Notes: generated from the sequence alone by a model not told the origin. A stretch of DNA of 64,000 bases from DASTFP01 sp963816855 (GCA_963816855.1 CAWFMA010000036.1:1-64000); one strand, 5' to 3'. Positions 26,501 to 35,137 are shown, numbered from the stretch's first letter. Program-made: numbers and translations.

Positions 26501-27261
26501 CGCCGCGCCTTCCTTTCCATGAACCACGCGATCAGAATACACCCCTCGTAAAGCAAATACATCGGTCCCGCCATAAGGATCATGGTTACGATATCCGTAG
26601 TGGGAGTGATGATGGCGGCCAGGAAGAGAATGATGATCACCGCGAACGCGCGGGTTTTCTGAAGAACCTCATGACTCAGGATTTCCAGCCTCACGAGCAC
26701 CAACACCGCCAACGGCAACTCGAAGGCGAGGCCAAACGAAATGATAAATTGGGTGGTGAACGAAAAATACTCCCGGACGCTCCATTGCGGCCTCCAGTTC
26801 AGGGATTGCGAATAGTTGAAGAAATAATCAAGGGTGGGCGGCAACACACAGTAGTAGGCGAAAAGGACTCCGGTCAGGAAAAGGCCGAATGAGACCCCCG
26901 CTGCCGGGTAAAGCATGCGTTTCTCTTTCTGCGTCAAAGCAGGCAGCACAAATTCGGCCAAAAACAAAACCAGGAGCGGAAAGGCCATCACCAGCCCGGC
27001 ATAAAAAGACAGCTCGATCACGATCGTGAGCGGATCGGCCACGCCAAAATTTGTAAGACTCGTCCGGTTCGGATCAATCGCCAGCAAAGGCCGCTCGATG
27101 ATTTCCACGATGGTCTTTTGAAACGCAAAGGCCGCACCCATCATCAGGGTCAACACAACGAGCATCTTGATGAGCATCAACCGAAGGTCCTCAATATGAT
27201 CGAGAAACGGCTTCGGATCGTCCCGCACCTCCCGAAAATCAAAAAAGCGGCGCCAATTCAC
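26467..27261 (-). CDS. tatC: Sec-independent protein translocase subunit TatC
   Basis: TatC is the receptor for twin-arginine signal peptides in the inner membrane. The 264-residue protein has the cytosolic start (PKPFLDHIEDLRLMLIKMLV, the place of the usual HLxELR motif) and six hydrophobic segments. The first periplasmic loop is long, then come FAEFVLPALTQKEKRMLYPA, YFFNYSQSLN, and the late LPLAVLVLVRLEILSHEVLQ, ending with a short basic tail. GTG 27261 overlaps the TGA of the nudix gene (GTGA). No tatA/tatB is in the window. Last gene of the leftward fur-argH-nudix-tatC set. Confidence 0.93.
   Translation of the reverse strand: MNWRRFFDFREVRDDPKPFLDHIEDLRLMLIKMLVVLTLMMGAAFAFQKTIVEIIERPLLAIDPNRTSLTNFGVADPLTIVIELSFYAGLVMAFPLLVLFLAEFVLPALTQKEKRMLYPAAGVSFGLFLTGVLFAYYCVLPPTLDYFFNYSQSLNWRPQWSVREYFSFTTQFIISFGLAFELPLAVLVLVRLEILSHEVLQKTRAFAVIIILFLAAIITPTTDIVTMILMAGPMYLLYEGCILIAWFMERKARRQSLVVNSTRG
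27229..27261 (-). repeat. inverted-repeat arm right of recQ, inside the tatC start
   Basis: This is the partner of 24608-24640 on the opposite strand. It is the first 11 codons of tatC (MNWRRFFDFRE) with only two differences from the other arm. Here the sequence is used as code, there it is not, so tatC is the likely donor. Confidence 0.8.
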
Positions 27262-27833
27262 TTGATCAACCTCAATGCCTTCAACCTCGCATAGGTCGCC
27301 AGGGTGTTCGAGTCGACGATCTCCCCTCTCCCAATCAAGCCGGCGAGCTCTTCCTCGGAAAATTGTCCGACTTCCAGGATGGCTTCGTGCTCATCGTGAT
27401 CGAAACCTTCCTCTCTCGGAACGACGTCCCGGGCCAGAAAAAGATGACAACACTCGTCGGTAAATCCCACGGAGGAAAAGAAATAACCGAGCGGAACCAG
27501 TTCACTGGAACACGATACCCCCGCCTCCTCGCCAAGCTCCCGGAGCGCCGTTTCGTAGATGCTCTTTTCGTTGACCTCCCCATCGACCTGGCCGGCCGGA
27601 AACTCCCAAAGCACTCTTCGAACGGCCACGCGCTCCTGCCGGATGAGAATGAACTTGCCATCCGTCCTGCGCGGGGCGACCACCGCCGCGGTATGGCGTC
27701 GCGCCACCATCCAAGTGACACCGTCCGGGCGCGAGGGAGTCGCGATGTGCTCGCGTCGAACTTTCAGATACGGCGTGTCGCAGAGCGTCTCGCTCTTGAG
27801 GACACGCCAAGCCCCATCGTGCTCCGGTTTCAC
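27258..27833 (-). CDS. NUDIX hydrolase (ADP-ribose pyrophosphatase-like)
   Basis: NUDIX enzymes of this group split ADP-ribose and similar nucleoside diphosphate compounds. The 191-residue protein has the N-terminal strand pair (RREHIATPSRPDGVTWMVA) and the box region WEFPAGQVDGEVNEKSIYET followed by ALRELGEEAG. The REL-EE-G half is standard, but the spacing from PAG to REL is about three residues longer than in the common G-x5-E-x7-REU-x-EE form. The later SSVGFTDECCHLFLA fits the ADP-ribose group. I prefer GTG 27833, overlapping the argH stop (GTGA), over TTG 27851. It overlaps tatC by two bases. Confidence 0.88.
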   Translation of the reverse strand: MKPEHDGAWRVLKSETLCDTPYLKVRREHIATPSRPDGVTWMVARRHTAAVVAPRRTDGKFILIRQERVAVRRVLWEFPAGQVDGEVNEKSIYETALRELGEEAGVSCSSELVPLGYFFSSVGFTDECCHLFLARDVVPREEGFDHDEHEAILEVGQFSEEELAGLIGRGEIVDSNTLATYARLKALRLIK

Positions 27834-29197
27834 TTTAGAACTTTTCTCCAATGCGCAAGCCTCTGCGAGACGTTCCCGGGGGATGGCGCACCCGGAGCCT
27901 TCCTGGCCGATAAGGCCTTGCGCGCATTGAACGTGTCCCGAAGGACCTCTTCTGTCAACATCGGCGCGGCGGCCACAAATTCCGATGGGTCGAGTTCGTT
28001 GAGCGGAACTCCCCGCCGGCTCGCGGTCGAGACCAATCGGCCCACGATCTCGTGCGACTTTCGGAATGGAACGCCTCCCAGAACCAAGCGCTCGGCGAGA
28101 TCGGTGGCCAAAAGAACGGGATCCGCGGTTGCTTGCGCGGCCCGATCTTCCAGGAAAGTGGCGCCGTCGATCATTTCGGTGAAAACTTGAAGCGCGGCCT
28201 TGGCCGTATCCACGGAATCGAAGATCGCCTCTTTGTCCTCTTGCATATCCCGGTTGTAAGCGAGCGGCAAGCCCTTCATGACGGTCAGGAGCGCTACCAG
28301 GTTCCCGTAGAGCCGACCCGTCTTTCCGCGGGTGAGCTCCGCGATATCTGGGTTCTTCTTTTGCGGCATCAGGCTCGAGCCGGTGGTATGCCTATCGCTA
28401 AGCTCCACGAAGCCGAACTCGGTGGAGGACCAGAGAATGAAGTCCTCGCCAAGCCGGGAAAGGTGCATGCCAAGAATCGCGAGCGTGGCCAGGAACTCGC
28501 ACGCGAAGTCCCGGTCCGACACCGCGTCCATGCTATTTTGGGTCACCGCTGAAAAACCCAACTCCCGAGCCATCGCCTCCCGGTCCAGAACAATGGTGGA
28601 TCCGGCGATGGCGCCAGATCCAAGGGGCATTTGATCCAGCCGCTTTTCGCAATCTTTCAGGCGGTCGCAATCGCGGGAGGCCATTTCCACGTAGGCCAGC
28701 AAATGATGGGAGGCGAACACGGGCTGAGCTCGCTGCAAATGGGTATATCCGGGCATGAGCGAGTCGGAGTAGCGCTCCGCCATCCCGACGAGCGCCCTTT
28801 GGAAGGCGGCGATCAGATCGCCAAGCGCGCGGATTTCGTCGCGCAAATAGAGGCGAAGGTCGAGCGCGACCTGGTCGTTGCGGCTGCGGGCGGTGTGCAG
28901 TTTGGCGCCCGCATCGCCGATGCGGCGAGTCAACTCCGCTTCTATGTTCATATGCACATCTTCCAGCTCGACATCGAAAGGGAAGGTCGCGGAGGCAATC
29001 TCCGCTTCGATCTCCCGCAGTCCCGCCTCGATCTTCTCGAATTCGCTGGCAGTAAGGATCCCCGCATTCATCAATGCCCGGGCATGCGCGATGCTCCCGC
29101 GAATATCATGCCGGTAGAGCCGCCAATCGAAAGAGATCGATTCGCTGTAGGTCTTGAGCAGGCTGGAGGGCGCCTGCTGGAAGCGTCCCTTCCGCAT
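27830..29197 (-). CDS. argH: argininosuccinate lyase
   Basis: ArgH splits argininosuccinate to arginine and fumarate, the last step of arginine synthesis. The 455-residue protein has the fumarase/aspartase superfamily signature GSSLMPQKKNPD, the family start MRKGRFQQAPSSLLKTYSES, and the conserved TARSRNDQVALDLRLYLRDE and SDRDFACEFLATLAILG. An upstream in-frame start at 29230 would overlap fur; ATG 29197 places it three bases after the fur stop and matches the family N-terminus. No other arg gene is near, so it is an operon member by position, not by pathway. Confidence 0.96.
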   Translation of the reverse strand: MRKGRFQQAPSSLLKTYSESISFDWRLYRHDIRGSIAHARALMNAGILTASEFEKIEAGLREIEAEIASATFPFDVELEDVHMNIEAELTRRIGDAGAKLHTARSRNDQVALDLRLYLRDEIRALGDLIAAFQRALVGMAERYSDSLMPGYTHLQRAQPVFASHHLLAYVEMASRDCDRLKDCEKRLDQMPLGSGAIAGSTIVLDREAMARELGFSAVTQNSMDAVSDRDFACEFLATLAILGMHLSRLGEDFILWSSTEFGFVELSDRHTTGSSLMPQKKNPDIAELTRGKTGRLYGNLVALLTVMKGLPLAYNRDMQEDKEAIFDSVDTAKAALQVFTEMIDGATFLEDRAAQATADPVLLATDLAERLVLGGVPFRKSHEIVGRLVSTASRRGVPLNELDPSEFVAAAPMLTEEVLRDTFNARKALSARKAPGAPSPGNVSQRLAHWRKVLK

Positions 29198-29202
29198 GAG
29201 GT

Positions 29203-29682
29203 TCAAGCCTTGGGCCGCTGATTGCGACAAGATCCCTTCAGTTTCAATTCGTCACAATGCCCCTCGATCTTGACCGCTTTGTTCGCGGGAGAAAAGCCCA
29301 GACGCCTGGTAATGCAGTTCTCCAGCAACTCCATGTTGACGTCTTCGAACTCGATGATTCTGTCGCAGTCGACGCAGATCAAGTGATTGTGCGTGGGCCG
29401 CTCGACAAAATTCGGATCATAGATCTTGGTATCCGAACCGAGATCGAGTTCGTGCAGCAGCCCGCTCTTCACAAGCAACGGGAGGGTGCGGTAAACGGTC
29501 GCGCGGGAAACGGACCTTTCCAAGCGCCGAGCCATGGTTAGCAATTCCTCCGCGGTGAAATGCTCGTTGGTCCCGAAGGCCGCGTCGATGATCGCCTCGC
29601 GTTGAACCGTGCGGCGCAATCCTTTACTGCTCAGGAAAGCTTGCAAGCTTTCACGCACGCGATCCAAAACGTTGGAATCCAT
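29203..29682 (-). CDS. fur: Fur-family metal-responsive regulator
   Basis: The 159-residue protein has the Fur winged helix (about 15-85, with HFTAEELLTMARR and SRATVYRTLPLLVKSGLL) and the dimer/metal domain. Visible ligands are H98-N-H100, C103-x2-C106, and C143 and C152, giving the two CxxC-like pairs for structural zinc (here C-x8-C in the second). Fur, Zur and PerR cannot be told apart with certainty; the HNHLICVDCDRIIEFED text is closest to Fur. ATG 29682 matches the family N-terminus. It heads a leftward operon with argH, nudix and tatC. A perfect palindrome lies in codons 11-16. Confidence 0.9.
   Translation of the reverse strand: MDSNVLDRVRESLQAFLSSKGLRRTVQREAIIDAAFGTNEHFTAEELLTMARRLERSVSRATVYRTLPLLVKSGLLHELDLGSDTKIYDPNFVERPTHNHLICVDCDRIIEFEDVNMELLENCITRRLGFSPANKAVKIEGHCDELKLKGSCRNQRPKA
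29635..29652. other. perfect 18-bp palindrome inside fur
   Basis: GAAAGCTTGCAAGCTTTC reads the same on both strands and encodes Fur residues 11-16 (ESLQAF). It starts about 30 bases into the gene and contains the TTGCAA core seen in Fur-like boxes. It could be an autoregulatory site or chance. Confidence 0.35.
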
Positions 29683-29950
29683 CTGAATTAAGACTAGTTC
29701 CCCCGGCGAAGGAGTCAAGAGAGCGCCAGAGAACTACGGCAAAGCAAAGCGAAATACCGTTGCTGCATTCCTGCCCTGGCGGGGTTCTTCCGTCTGCAGT
29801 CCATAGTCCCTGGCAACATAAGACTAACGTGCTTCGTATGCCTGGCAAACTCAAAGATAACTTGTTTGATTTTGCCTCTTGCGGTAGCTAAAGCGATCTG
29901 ATACTCGTCCCCTTCTGCGCTCTTCGGCCTTCTAGCATTGACCTCCGGTT

Positions 29951-30733
29951 ATGGGAAAATTCCTTGTCATTCTTTCCATCATTCTGACGGCTGCGTCGGC
30001 GGTTCTCGGCTACCTGAACCGGAGCAAGCTCGACGAAGCCAGGAAGAGCTTGATCGACTCGGAGACCGCCGGCAACCAAGCCAAGACCCAATTGGCCAAG
30101 GCACAAGGCGATTTGAAGACGGTCTCCCAGGAACGCGATACGGCCGTTTCGGAACGGGATCAGACGGGTTCGAAGCTCTCGGCCGCGCAAGGGGAGCTTG
30201 AAAGGGCCAAGGGGCAGGTGGCGGCGCTCGGCAACGACAAAACCTCCCTTGAATCCCAAGTCGCCCAGCTAACGAAAGATCTTCAACAAAAGACCCAGGA
30301 ATTGGAACAGAAGGGCGTCGCAGGCTCGGCGGCGCCTTCCGAGCCGACTTCCGATCAGCAGGCTCAACTTGCCGAACAGGGAACGCTCATCACGAAGCTG
30401 CAGGCCGATCTCGACTCCGCGCGCTCCCAACTCTCTGCTTTAACGAAAGAGAAGCAGGACCGGATTCATCAAAGAATGCGGAACAGGCTGGAAGGGCGCA
30501 TTCTCGCTGTGAATCCCGCCTGGAATTTCGTTGTTCTAAGTCTTGGAGACAAAAACGGTGTCGTGAACAACGCCGAGTTGCTCGTCAAGCGGGGAACGCA
30601 GCTGATTGGGAAGGTTCGCGTGACCTCGGTTGAACCGTCCACTTCCATTGCGGATATCGTCGCCAACAGCGTGCCGCAAGGCGCTTCCATCGCCCCGGGC
30701 GACGACGTTATCTATCAGGCTGTCAAGGAATAG
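29951..30733 (+). CDS. membrane-anchored coiled-coil protein
   Basis: I do not recognise the family. The 260-residue protein has an N-terminal hydrophobic segment (KFLVILSIILTAASAVLGYL, residues 3-22). A long coiled coil follows, about 28-170, rich in Lys, Glu, Gln and Ala (KLDEARKSLIDSETA, QVAQLTKDLQQKTQELEQKG). Then comes a C-terminal domain of about 80 residues (LEGRILAVNPAWNFVVLSLG, KNGVVNNAELLVKRGTQLIG, GDDVIYQAVKE) that looks like the beta domain at the end of some coiled-coil envelope proteins. It starts a rightward run with the lipoprotein, a GT9 transferase, ruvC and lipB. Topology suggests the coil and tail are periplasmic. Confidence 0.7.
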   Translation: MGKFLVILSIILTAASAVLGYLNRSKLDEARKSLIDSETAGNQAKTQLAKAQGDLKTVSQERDTAVSERDQTGSKLSAAQGELERAKGQVAALGNDKTSLESQVAQLTKDLQQKTQELEQKGVAGSAAPSEPTSDQQAQLAEQGTLITKLQADLDSARSQLSALTKEKQDRIHQRMRNRLEGRILAVNPAWNFVVLSLGDKNGVVNNAELLVKRGTQLIGKVRVTSVEPSTSIADIVANSVPQGASIAPGDDVIYQAVKE

Positions 30734-30740
30734 TTGTGTC

Positions 30741-30917
30741 ATGCGTCGAATCGCTTTTGCGACCTGTTGTCTTCTCGCGTTCTTGCTGGGAGCCTGCACA
30801 TCTCACGATGAGACGAGGCGCTCAGAGCTCGAGGCCGGAGGAACTCTTCCCTGGAACAGGCCGGCCAGCTGGGAAGGCAGCACGATATACGGCACCCAGA
30901 TTCAGGGCACCCGCTGA
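30741..30917 (+). CDS. very small lipoprotein
   Basis: This 58-residue protein has a clean lipoprotein signal: MRRIAFATCCLLAFLLGACT, with the lipobox cysteine at about residue 19. Only about 39 residues remain, with the conserved-looking LPWNRPASWEGSTIYGTQI. ATG 30741 is seven bases after the coiled-coil gene stop. The WNRP-SWEG pattern suggests a family of small outer-membrane lipoproteins in this lineage, but I do not know a function. Confidence 0.65.
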   Translation: MRRIAFATCCLLAFLLGACTSHDETRRSELEAGGTLPWNRPASWEGSTIYGTQIQGTR

Positions 30918-30931
30918 TTTTCCTTTCGCTG

Positions 30932-31891
30932 ATGGCGGGCCGCATTCTCGTGATTCGCGGCGGGGCCCTGGGAGATTTCATTCTCACCTTGCCGGCGATC
31001 CGGTTGCTTCGCGAAAAATTCCCGGATTCGCCGCTTGAGGTCCTCGGCCATTTGCATATCGCCACCCTTGCGGAAGGCCGCTACTACGCTAGCTCGATCC
31101 GGTCGATCGAATCCAGCCGCCTCTCCGCCTTTTTCCATCCGGACGCGCCTCTCGACCCGGAACTCTGCCGTTATTTCGCCGGCTTTCATCAGATTCTCAG
31201 CTACATCTACGATCACGACAAAGTTTTCCAGAGCCGCCTCCGCATGGCGGGAGCACAGAACCTGATTTCCGTGTCACCGAAGATCGGCCAGGATGGCCAC
31301 GCGGCGCGCCAACTCGCCCGCCCGCTTGAAGAATTCTCAATGCGGCTCGAAGATCCGGCCGCGCGAATTTTTCCCTCAGCCGCGGATTTGTCAGAAGCGC
31401 AGGTTCTCCTTTCGGGCTTGGCAAGACCGCTCGTGGCGATTCATCCGGGCAGCGGAAGCAAGTCGAAGAACTGGCCCTTGGAGAGATGGCTGCAAGTACA
31501 AGCCGAAATTCTTAGGAATCGAAAGGTCGGGCATCTCCTTGTTGTTGGCGGGGAGAGTGATTTCCCGCAACTCTCGCGAATGAGACGCGCAGCTTCTTCG
31601 CGCCAAACGGTATTGACCAATCTTCCGCTGCCCTTGCTTGGGTCGGTGCTTTCCCGGTGTTCGTTGTTTATCGGCCACGACAGCGGGGTATCTCATCTGG
31701 CGGCGGCGGCGGGCGCTCGTTGCCTGCTCATTTTTGGTCCCACGAATCCGGACGTCTGGGCACCCGCAAACGACGCCGTGGAGGTGCTGCGGGCGAACGA
31801 TGCGCAAATCTCGAGTTTGGAAACCGAACTTGTTCTTGGCAGAATGAACGAAACGCTCAACGATGTCAGCCGAAACGATTGTGTCCGTTGA
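30932..31891 (+). CDS. glycosyltransferase family 9 (heptosyltransferase-like)
   Basis: The 319-residue protein matches the lipopolysaccharide heptosyltransferase family. It starts LVIRGGALGDFILTLPAIRL, with the conserved GDxxLTLPA loop. The C-terminal half has VAIHPGSGSKSKNWPLERWL (nucleotide-sugar diphosphate loop) and FIGHDSGVSHLAAAAGARCL followed by LIFGPTNPDVWAP. The acidic/basic pair of the catalytic site (D in GALGD; K in SKSKNW) is present. Donor and acceptor sugars are unknown. It suggests an LPS-like or surface glycolipid pathway. The 3' end overlaps ruvC by 29 bases. Confidence 0.88.
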   Translation: MAGRILVIRGGALGDFILTLPAIRLLREKFPDSPLEVLGHLHIATLAEGRYYASSIRSIESSRLSAFFHPDAPLDPELCRYFAGFHQILSYIYDHDKVFQSRLRMAGAQNLISVSPKIGQDGHAARQLARPLEEFSMRLEDPAARIFPSAADLSEAQVLLSGLARPLVAIHPGSGSKSKNWPLERWLQVQAEILRNRKVGHLLVVGGESDFPQLSRMRRAASSRQTVLTNLPLPLLGSVLSRCSLFIGHDSGVSHLAAAAGARCLLIFGPTNPDVWAPANDAVEVLRANDAQISSLETELVLGRMNETLNDVSRNDCVR

Positions 31892-32375
31892 CCCGGCGCT
31901 GCGCGCCGCCGGCTACGCAGTGCTCCGCAGGGAAAATCAGGATCTTCATTGCGTCGCCTTCGGGGTTCTTCGAAATGGCGCGAAGATGCGGGCCTCCGGC
32001 TGCCTGCTCGCGCTTCACGAGGGCCTTACCGATATCATCCAGAGGCATGAACCTCAGGCGATGGCCGTAGAGGGAGTCATCTTCGTCCAGAGCTATCAGA
32101 CGGCCATCACACTCGGAGCGGCGCGCGGCGCCGTGATTCTGGCAGCGGTCAGACGCGGCTTGCCGGTGCATGAATACGCGCCCCGTCGCGTGAAGCAGGC
32201 GGTTGTCGGCCGTGGGGCGGCGGACAAACGCCAGGTCGCTTTTATGGTGAGAGTACTGCTGAGGATGCGTCAAACGCCCCCGGCCGACGCCGCGGACGCC
32301 ATGGCCATCGGAATAGCCCACTTTCAGGCTCTCGACGCCGCGCGAGCAAAACAGGCAACGCTGCCCTCGATCTAG
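31863..32375 (+). CDS. ruvC: Holliday junction resolvase RuvC
   Basis: RuvC cuts Holliday junctions made by RuvAB. The 170-residue protein has the four acidic residues of the RNase H-like site: D10 (VSVDPALRAAGYAVL), E70 (AVEGVIFVQSYQTAI), and D142 and D145 (PADAADAMAIGIAH). Its start ATG 31863 lies in the last 29 bases of the GT9 gene, suggesting coupling. ruvA and ruvB are not adjacent here. The length is normal for the family. Confidence 0.95.
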   Translation: MSAETIVSVDPALRAAGYAVLRRENQDLHCVAFGVLRNGAKMRASGCLLALHEGLTDIIQRHEPQAMAVEGVIFVQSYQTAITLGAARGAVILAAVRRGLPVHEYAPRRVKQAVVGRGAADKRQVAFMVRVLLRMRQTPPADAADAMAIGIAHFQALDAARAKQATLPSI

Positions 32376-32478
32376 GAATCGGTAAAAAGCCATGCGGTTC
32401 TGCCATCGATTTCCAGAAGATCGCAACGCCCCAACCGGAGGCCAGAGCCCCGACGCAATCGAAAGGAACAGCTGAAAA

Positions 32479-33174
32479 ATGGGCCGCGAAAAGAAAGGGA
32501 TCAGCGTTCAATGGCTTGGCCGCGTTGGGTATCAGGAAGCGTTGAACCTGCAGGATCGTCTCGTAGGCGAGTACCTCTCCGGCGCGGGACGCGAAACGCT
32601 ACTGCTTCTCGAACACGATCCCGTTTACACGATTGGCCGGACCCGTGATCAATCCAGCCTCCGCACGCCCGGTGCCCTTCCTCATCCCGTTTTCGAGATC
32701 AATCGGGGAGGGCAGGCCACATGGCATGGGCCAGGCCAACTAGTCGCCTATCCCATCCTCGATCTGGAACGCCGCGGACGAGACCTCCATCGCTATCTGC
32801 GCTTTCTGGAAAACGTGATCATCCTCGTCTGCGGAAGGCTCGGCGTGGAGAGCTGCCGCCGCGAGGGACTTACCGGGGTCTGGGTCGGCACCGGGAAGAT
32901 CGCGTCGATCGGAATTGGCGTGCGGCGCTGGATCTCCATGCACGGACTCGCACTGAATGTCCTGCAGTGCTCGCTGGCGCCATTTCAACACATCACCCCG
33001 TGCGGCATCGCAGATGTAAAAATGACTTCCATCGAGACGGAAGGCGGCCGGGCGGCGGGTATCGAAAGCACTGGTCAGGTCCTGGCAGAAATTTTCCTGC
33101 AACGGATCGAGGGTCTCTCCTCGGGGGAGGAACAGGGGGAACCGGAACCGGCCGGTCCGCTCATCCGTAGATGA
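32479..33174 (+). CDS. lipB: lipoyl(octanoyl) transferase
   Basis: LipB moves octanoate from acyl-ACP to lipoyl domains of 2-oxoacid dehydrogenases. The 231-residue protein has the family motif RGGQATWHGPGQLVAYPIL, a TGKIASIGIGVRRWISMHGL lysine region, and the catalytic Cys in the late HITPCGI. It is 103 bases after ruvC. lipA is not next to it. The last 14 bases overlap the convergent permease gene. Confidence 0.95.
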   Translation: MGREKKGISVQWLGRVGYQEALNLQDRLVGEYLSGAGRETLLLLEHDPVYTIGRTRDQSSLRTPGALPHPVFEINRGGQATWHGPGQLVAYPILDLERRGRDLHRYLRFLENVIILVCGRLGVESCRREGLTGVWVGTGKIASIGIGVRRWISMHGLALNVLQCSLAPFQHITPCGIADVKMTSIETEGGRAAGIESTGQVLAEIFLQRIEGLSSGEEQGEPEPAGPLIRR

Positions 33175-35119
33175 CGAGCTGAATGTTGTCGGGGAGGCTC
33201 GCGGCCACTTCCGAAACAACGCTCCCCCGAAGCAACTTGGTCATCGCGCCCCGGTGCGTAGCGCCGACCATGAGGAAGTCCGTGCCGAGAGTCGCCGCCA
33301 TGTCCACGATAATCGAAGCGGCGTGCGGTGCGCTCACGAAGAGCGGCACCGTGGGAACCCCGCGATGCTTGCCGATCTGGAGGGCCGTGCCAAGAATCGC
33401 GCTCGCTTGAGGATCTTCCTTCCAGTTCGCGTTCCGCACCGCCTCTCCGGAGTAAAATACCGCGATCTCGCGAATATACAGCACGTAGAGAGCCGCCCCT
33501 CGCAATTTCGCCTCGTCAAACGCAAACCGGAGAACCGGGTTCAACCCTCGGACGCAGACGAGGATTTTTTGCGCCTCGCTCGAGAGCTGGGACATCTCGG
33601 CGACGACCTCCGGCTTTACGATATCCGCGAATTCTTTCGTCACCATCAACGTCCGTGTGCCGCTGATTCGCTGGGAATAGGCCCAAAGAAAGAGTCCGAC
33701 TACCAGCACGCAAGTCACGAAGAAGAGCGCCTCATGCTTGGTCTTCGCCAAAGTCAATTCCACCGCGACAAGAATCAAAAACGTCGTGACCATCATCACG
33801 CGTTCGATCCAACGCATTTCAATCTTCGGATTGAACGAGCAGGAGCCGAGATTTACACAGATGGCGCCAACCACTCCGATCGCGTACAGGCCGGCTAAAG
33901 CTTCGAAATTATCGGTGAGCAACAAGACGACCACCGGCAAGGCGACGGAAATGCTCAGAGGTATCAGTGGCACCCCGTGCGCGCCCAGCTTGGCAAACGA
34001 ACGCGGCATGTCGCCTTCCCGCGACATCATGAAAAGCAAGCCGATGAGCGCCGCCACTGCCGTGTTGACGGCGCTCAAGAGTAGCAGCGCAAAAACGACC
34101 CCGACGGCGAACCCGAAAATATGTCCGAAGGCCACGCCGAAATCCATGGTTCCGTACTGCTCGGCCAGGAAGCGCAGCATATCTTCCTTGCGTTGGATCA
34201 TTTCGGGGGCGAAGTCCTTCGGCAACGAGAGCATCGCCCAGCCGAGGAGGGCCGTGCCGAGGCTGACTTCGATCGCGACGGGCAGAATTGCCTTGAAGGC
34301 GGACTTCCCCACCATTGGTCTCCCAAAGACCGAACCCGCATCCGGTTTGAGCGTGCCCGTCAAGTTGGCGATGGCTTCAACGCCGCTCAGCGCCAAAATC
34401 ACCCCCACAAAAGAGACCCAGACATGGCGAAGATCTTCATGAAGCGGCTCCAGATGCGCGAAAGTCAGATGCGGCACGGAAAGCAGGATAATCATCAGGA
34501 CGACGAGAAGCGTTGGCAGGGCCAGGCCTATGGCAAAGCTTCCACTGTGGCGCGGCCCGAAATAATTCAGCACGCCAATCAACAACACACAGATGATCGT
34601 GGCTGCCATTACGGAACCTCGGGGCGCGCCAAGATAACTTAGTGCGGCCCATCCACTCAGCGCCGCGGTAACGGTAAGATCCGCGACCAGGAGCAGCGCG
34701 CCGACCACCGCGAGAAGGCGACCTTGGGACTTGGCCGCCGAATACACGCCCCCTCCCTCGGGAAAAGCCCGGCAAATCACCATGTAGTTCAAGCCGACAA
34801 GAGCCGTCAACACGCACACCGCAAGGATGATCGGCAGCGACGAATAGCCGGCCGCGACAAAGGCCAGGCCGATGACGTAGGCTTTGCTCGTACCCCAGTC
34901 CCCGTAGAGCAGCGCTGAAGCGCGCTGCCAATCGAGATTTCGGGGCCGATGGATTTCCAGGTTTTCCAAAATGGGGCGGGAAATTGAATCCGCACGCTCT
35001 TCGTGCGCGCCTCGCGAGTCAATCCCTTCTTGCGCGGAGCGCGCGCTAGCCGGCATCGACCCGTTCGAGGGCGTGCACCCTCGCTGCGCCCCTTGAAGAG
35101 ATTCCTTGAACCCTGCCAT
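33161..35119 (-). CDS. APC-superfamily amino acid permease with C-terminal UspA domain
   Basis: The first about 490 residues form an APC-type transporter with about 12 transmembrane helices; visible pieces are GDWGTSKAYVIGLAFVAAGY, GLNYMVICRAFPEGGGVYS and VILALSGVEAIANLTGT. The tail of about 140 residues (512-652) is a UspA-like fold. It begins KILVCVRGLNPVLRFAFDEA and ends with the nucleotide-loop pattern MVGATHRGAMTKLLRGSVVS, so it may bind ATP or another nucleotide. The substrate is unknown. The frame is open to 35203, but the upper part overlaps the RNase P RNA gene on the other strand; ATG 35119 or 35056 is a more likely start. Confidence 0.85.
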   Translation of the reverse strand: MAGFKESLQGAQRGCTPSNGSMPASARSAQEGIDSRGAHEERADSISRPILENLEIHRPRNLDWQRASALLYGDWGTSKAYVIGLAFVAAGYSSLPIILAVCVLTALVGLNYMVICRAFPEGGGVYSAAKSQGRLLAVVGALLLVADLTVTAALSGWAALSYLGAPRGSVMAATIICVLLIGVLNYFGPRHSGSFAIGLALPTLLVVLMIILLSVPHLTFAHLEPLHEDLRHVWVSFVGVILALSGVEAIANLTGTLKPDAGSVFGRPMVGKSAFKAILPVAIEVSLGTALLGWAMLSLPKDFAPEMIQRKEDMLRFLAEQYGTMDFGVAFGHIFGFAVGVVFALLLLSAVNTAVAALIGLLFMMSREGDMPRSFAKLGAHGVPLIPLSISVALPVVVLLLTDNFEALAGLYAIGVVGAICVNLGSCSFNPKIEMRWIERVMMVTTFLILVAVELTLAKTKHEALFFVTCVLVVGLFLWAYSQRISGTRTLMVTKEFADIVKPEVVAEMSQLSSEAQKILVCVRGLNPVLRFAFDEAKLRGAALYVLYIREIAVFYSGEAVRNANWKEDPQASAILGTALQIGKHRGVPTVPLFVSAPHAASIIVDMAATLGTDFLMVGATHRGAMTKLLRGSVVSEVAASLPDNIQLVIYG

Positions 35120-35137
35120 CGCCCGAGTAAGGTTCAT

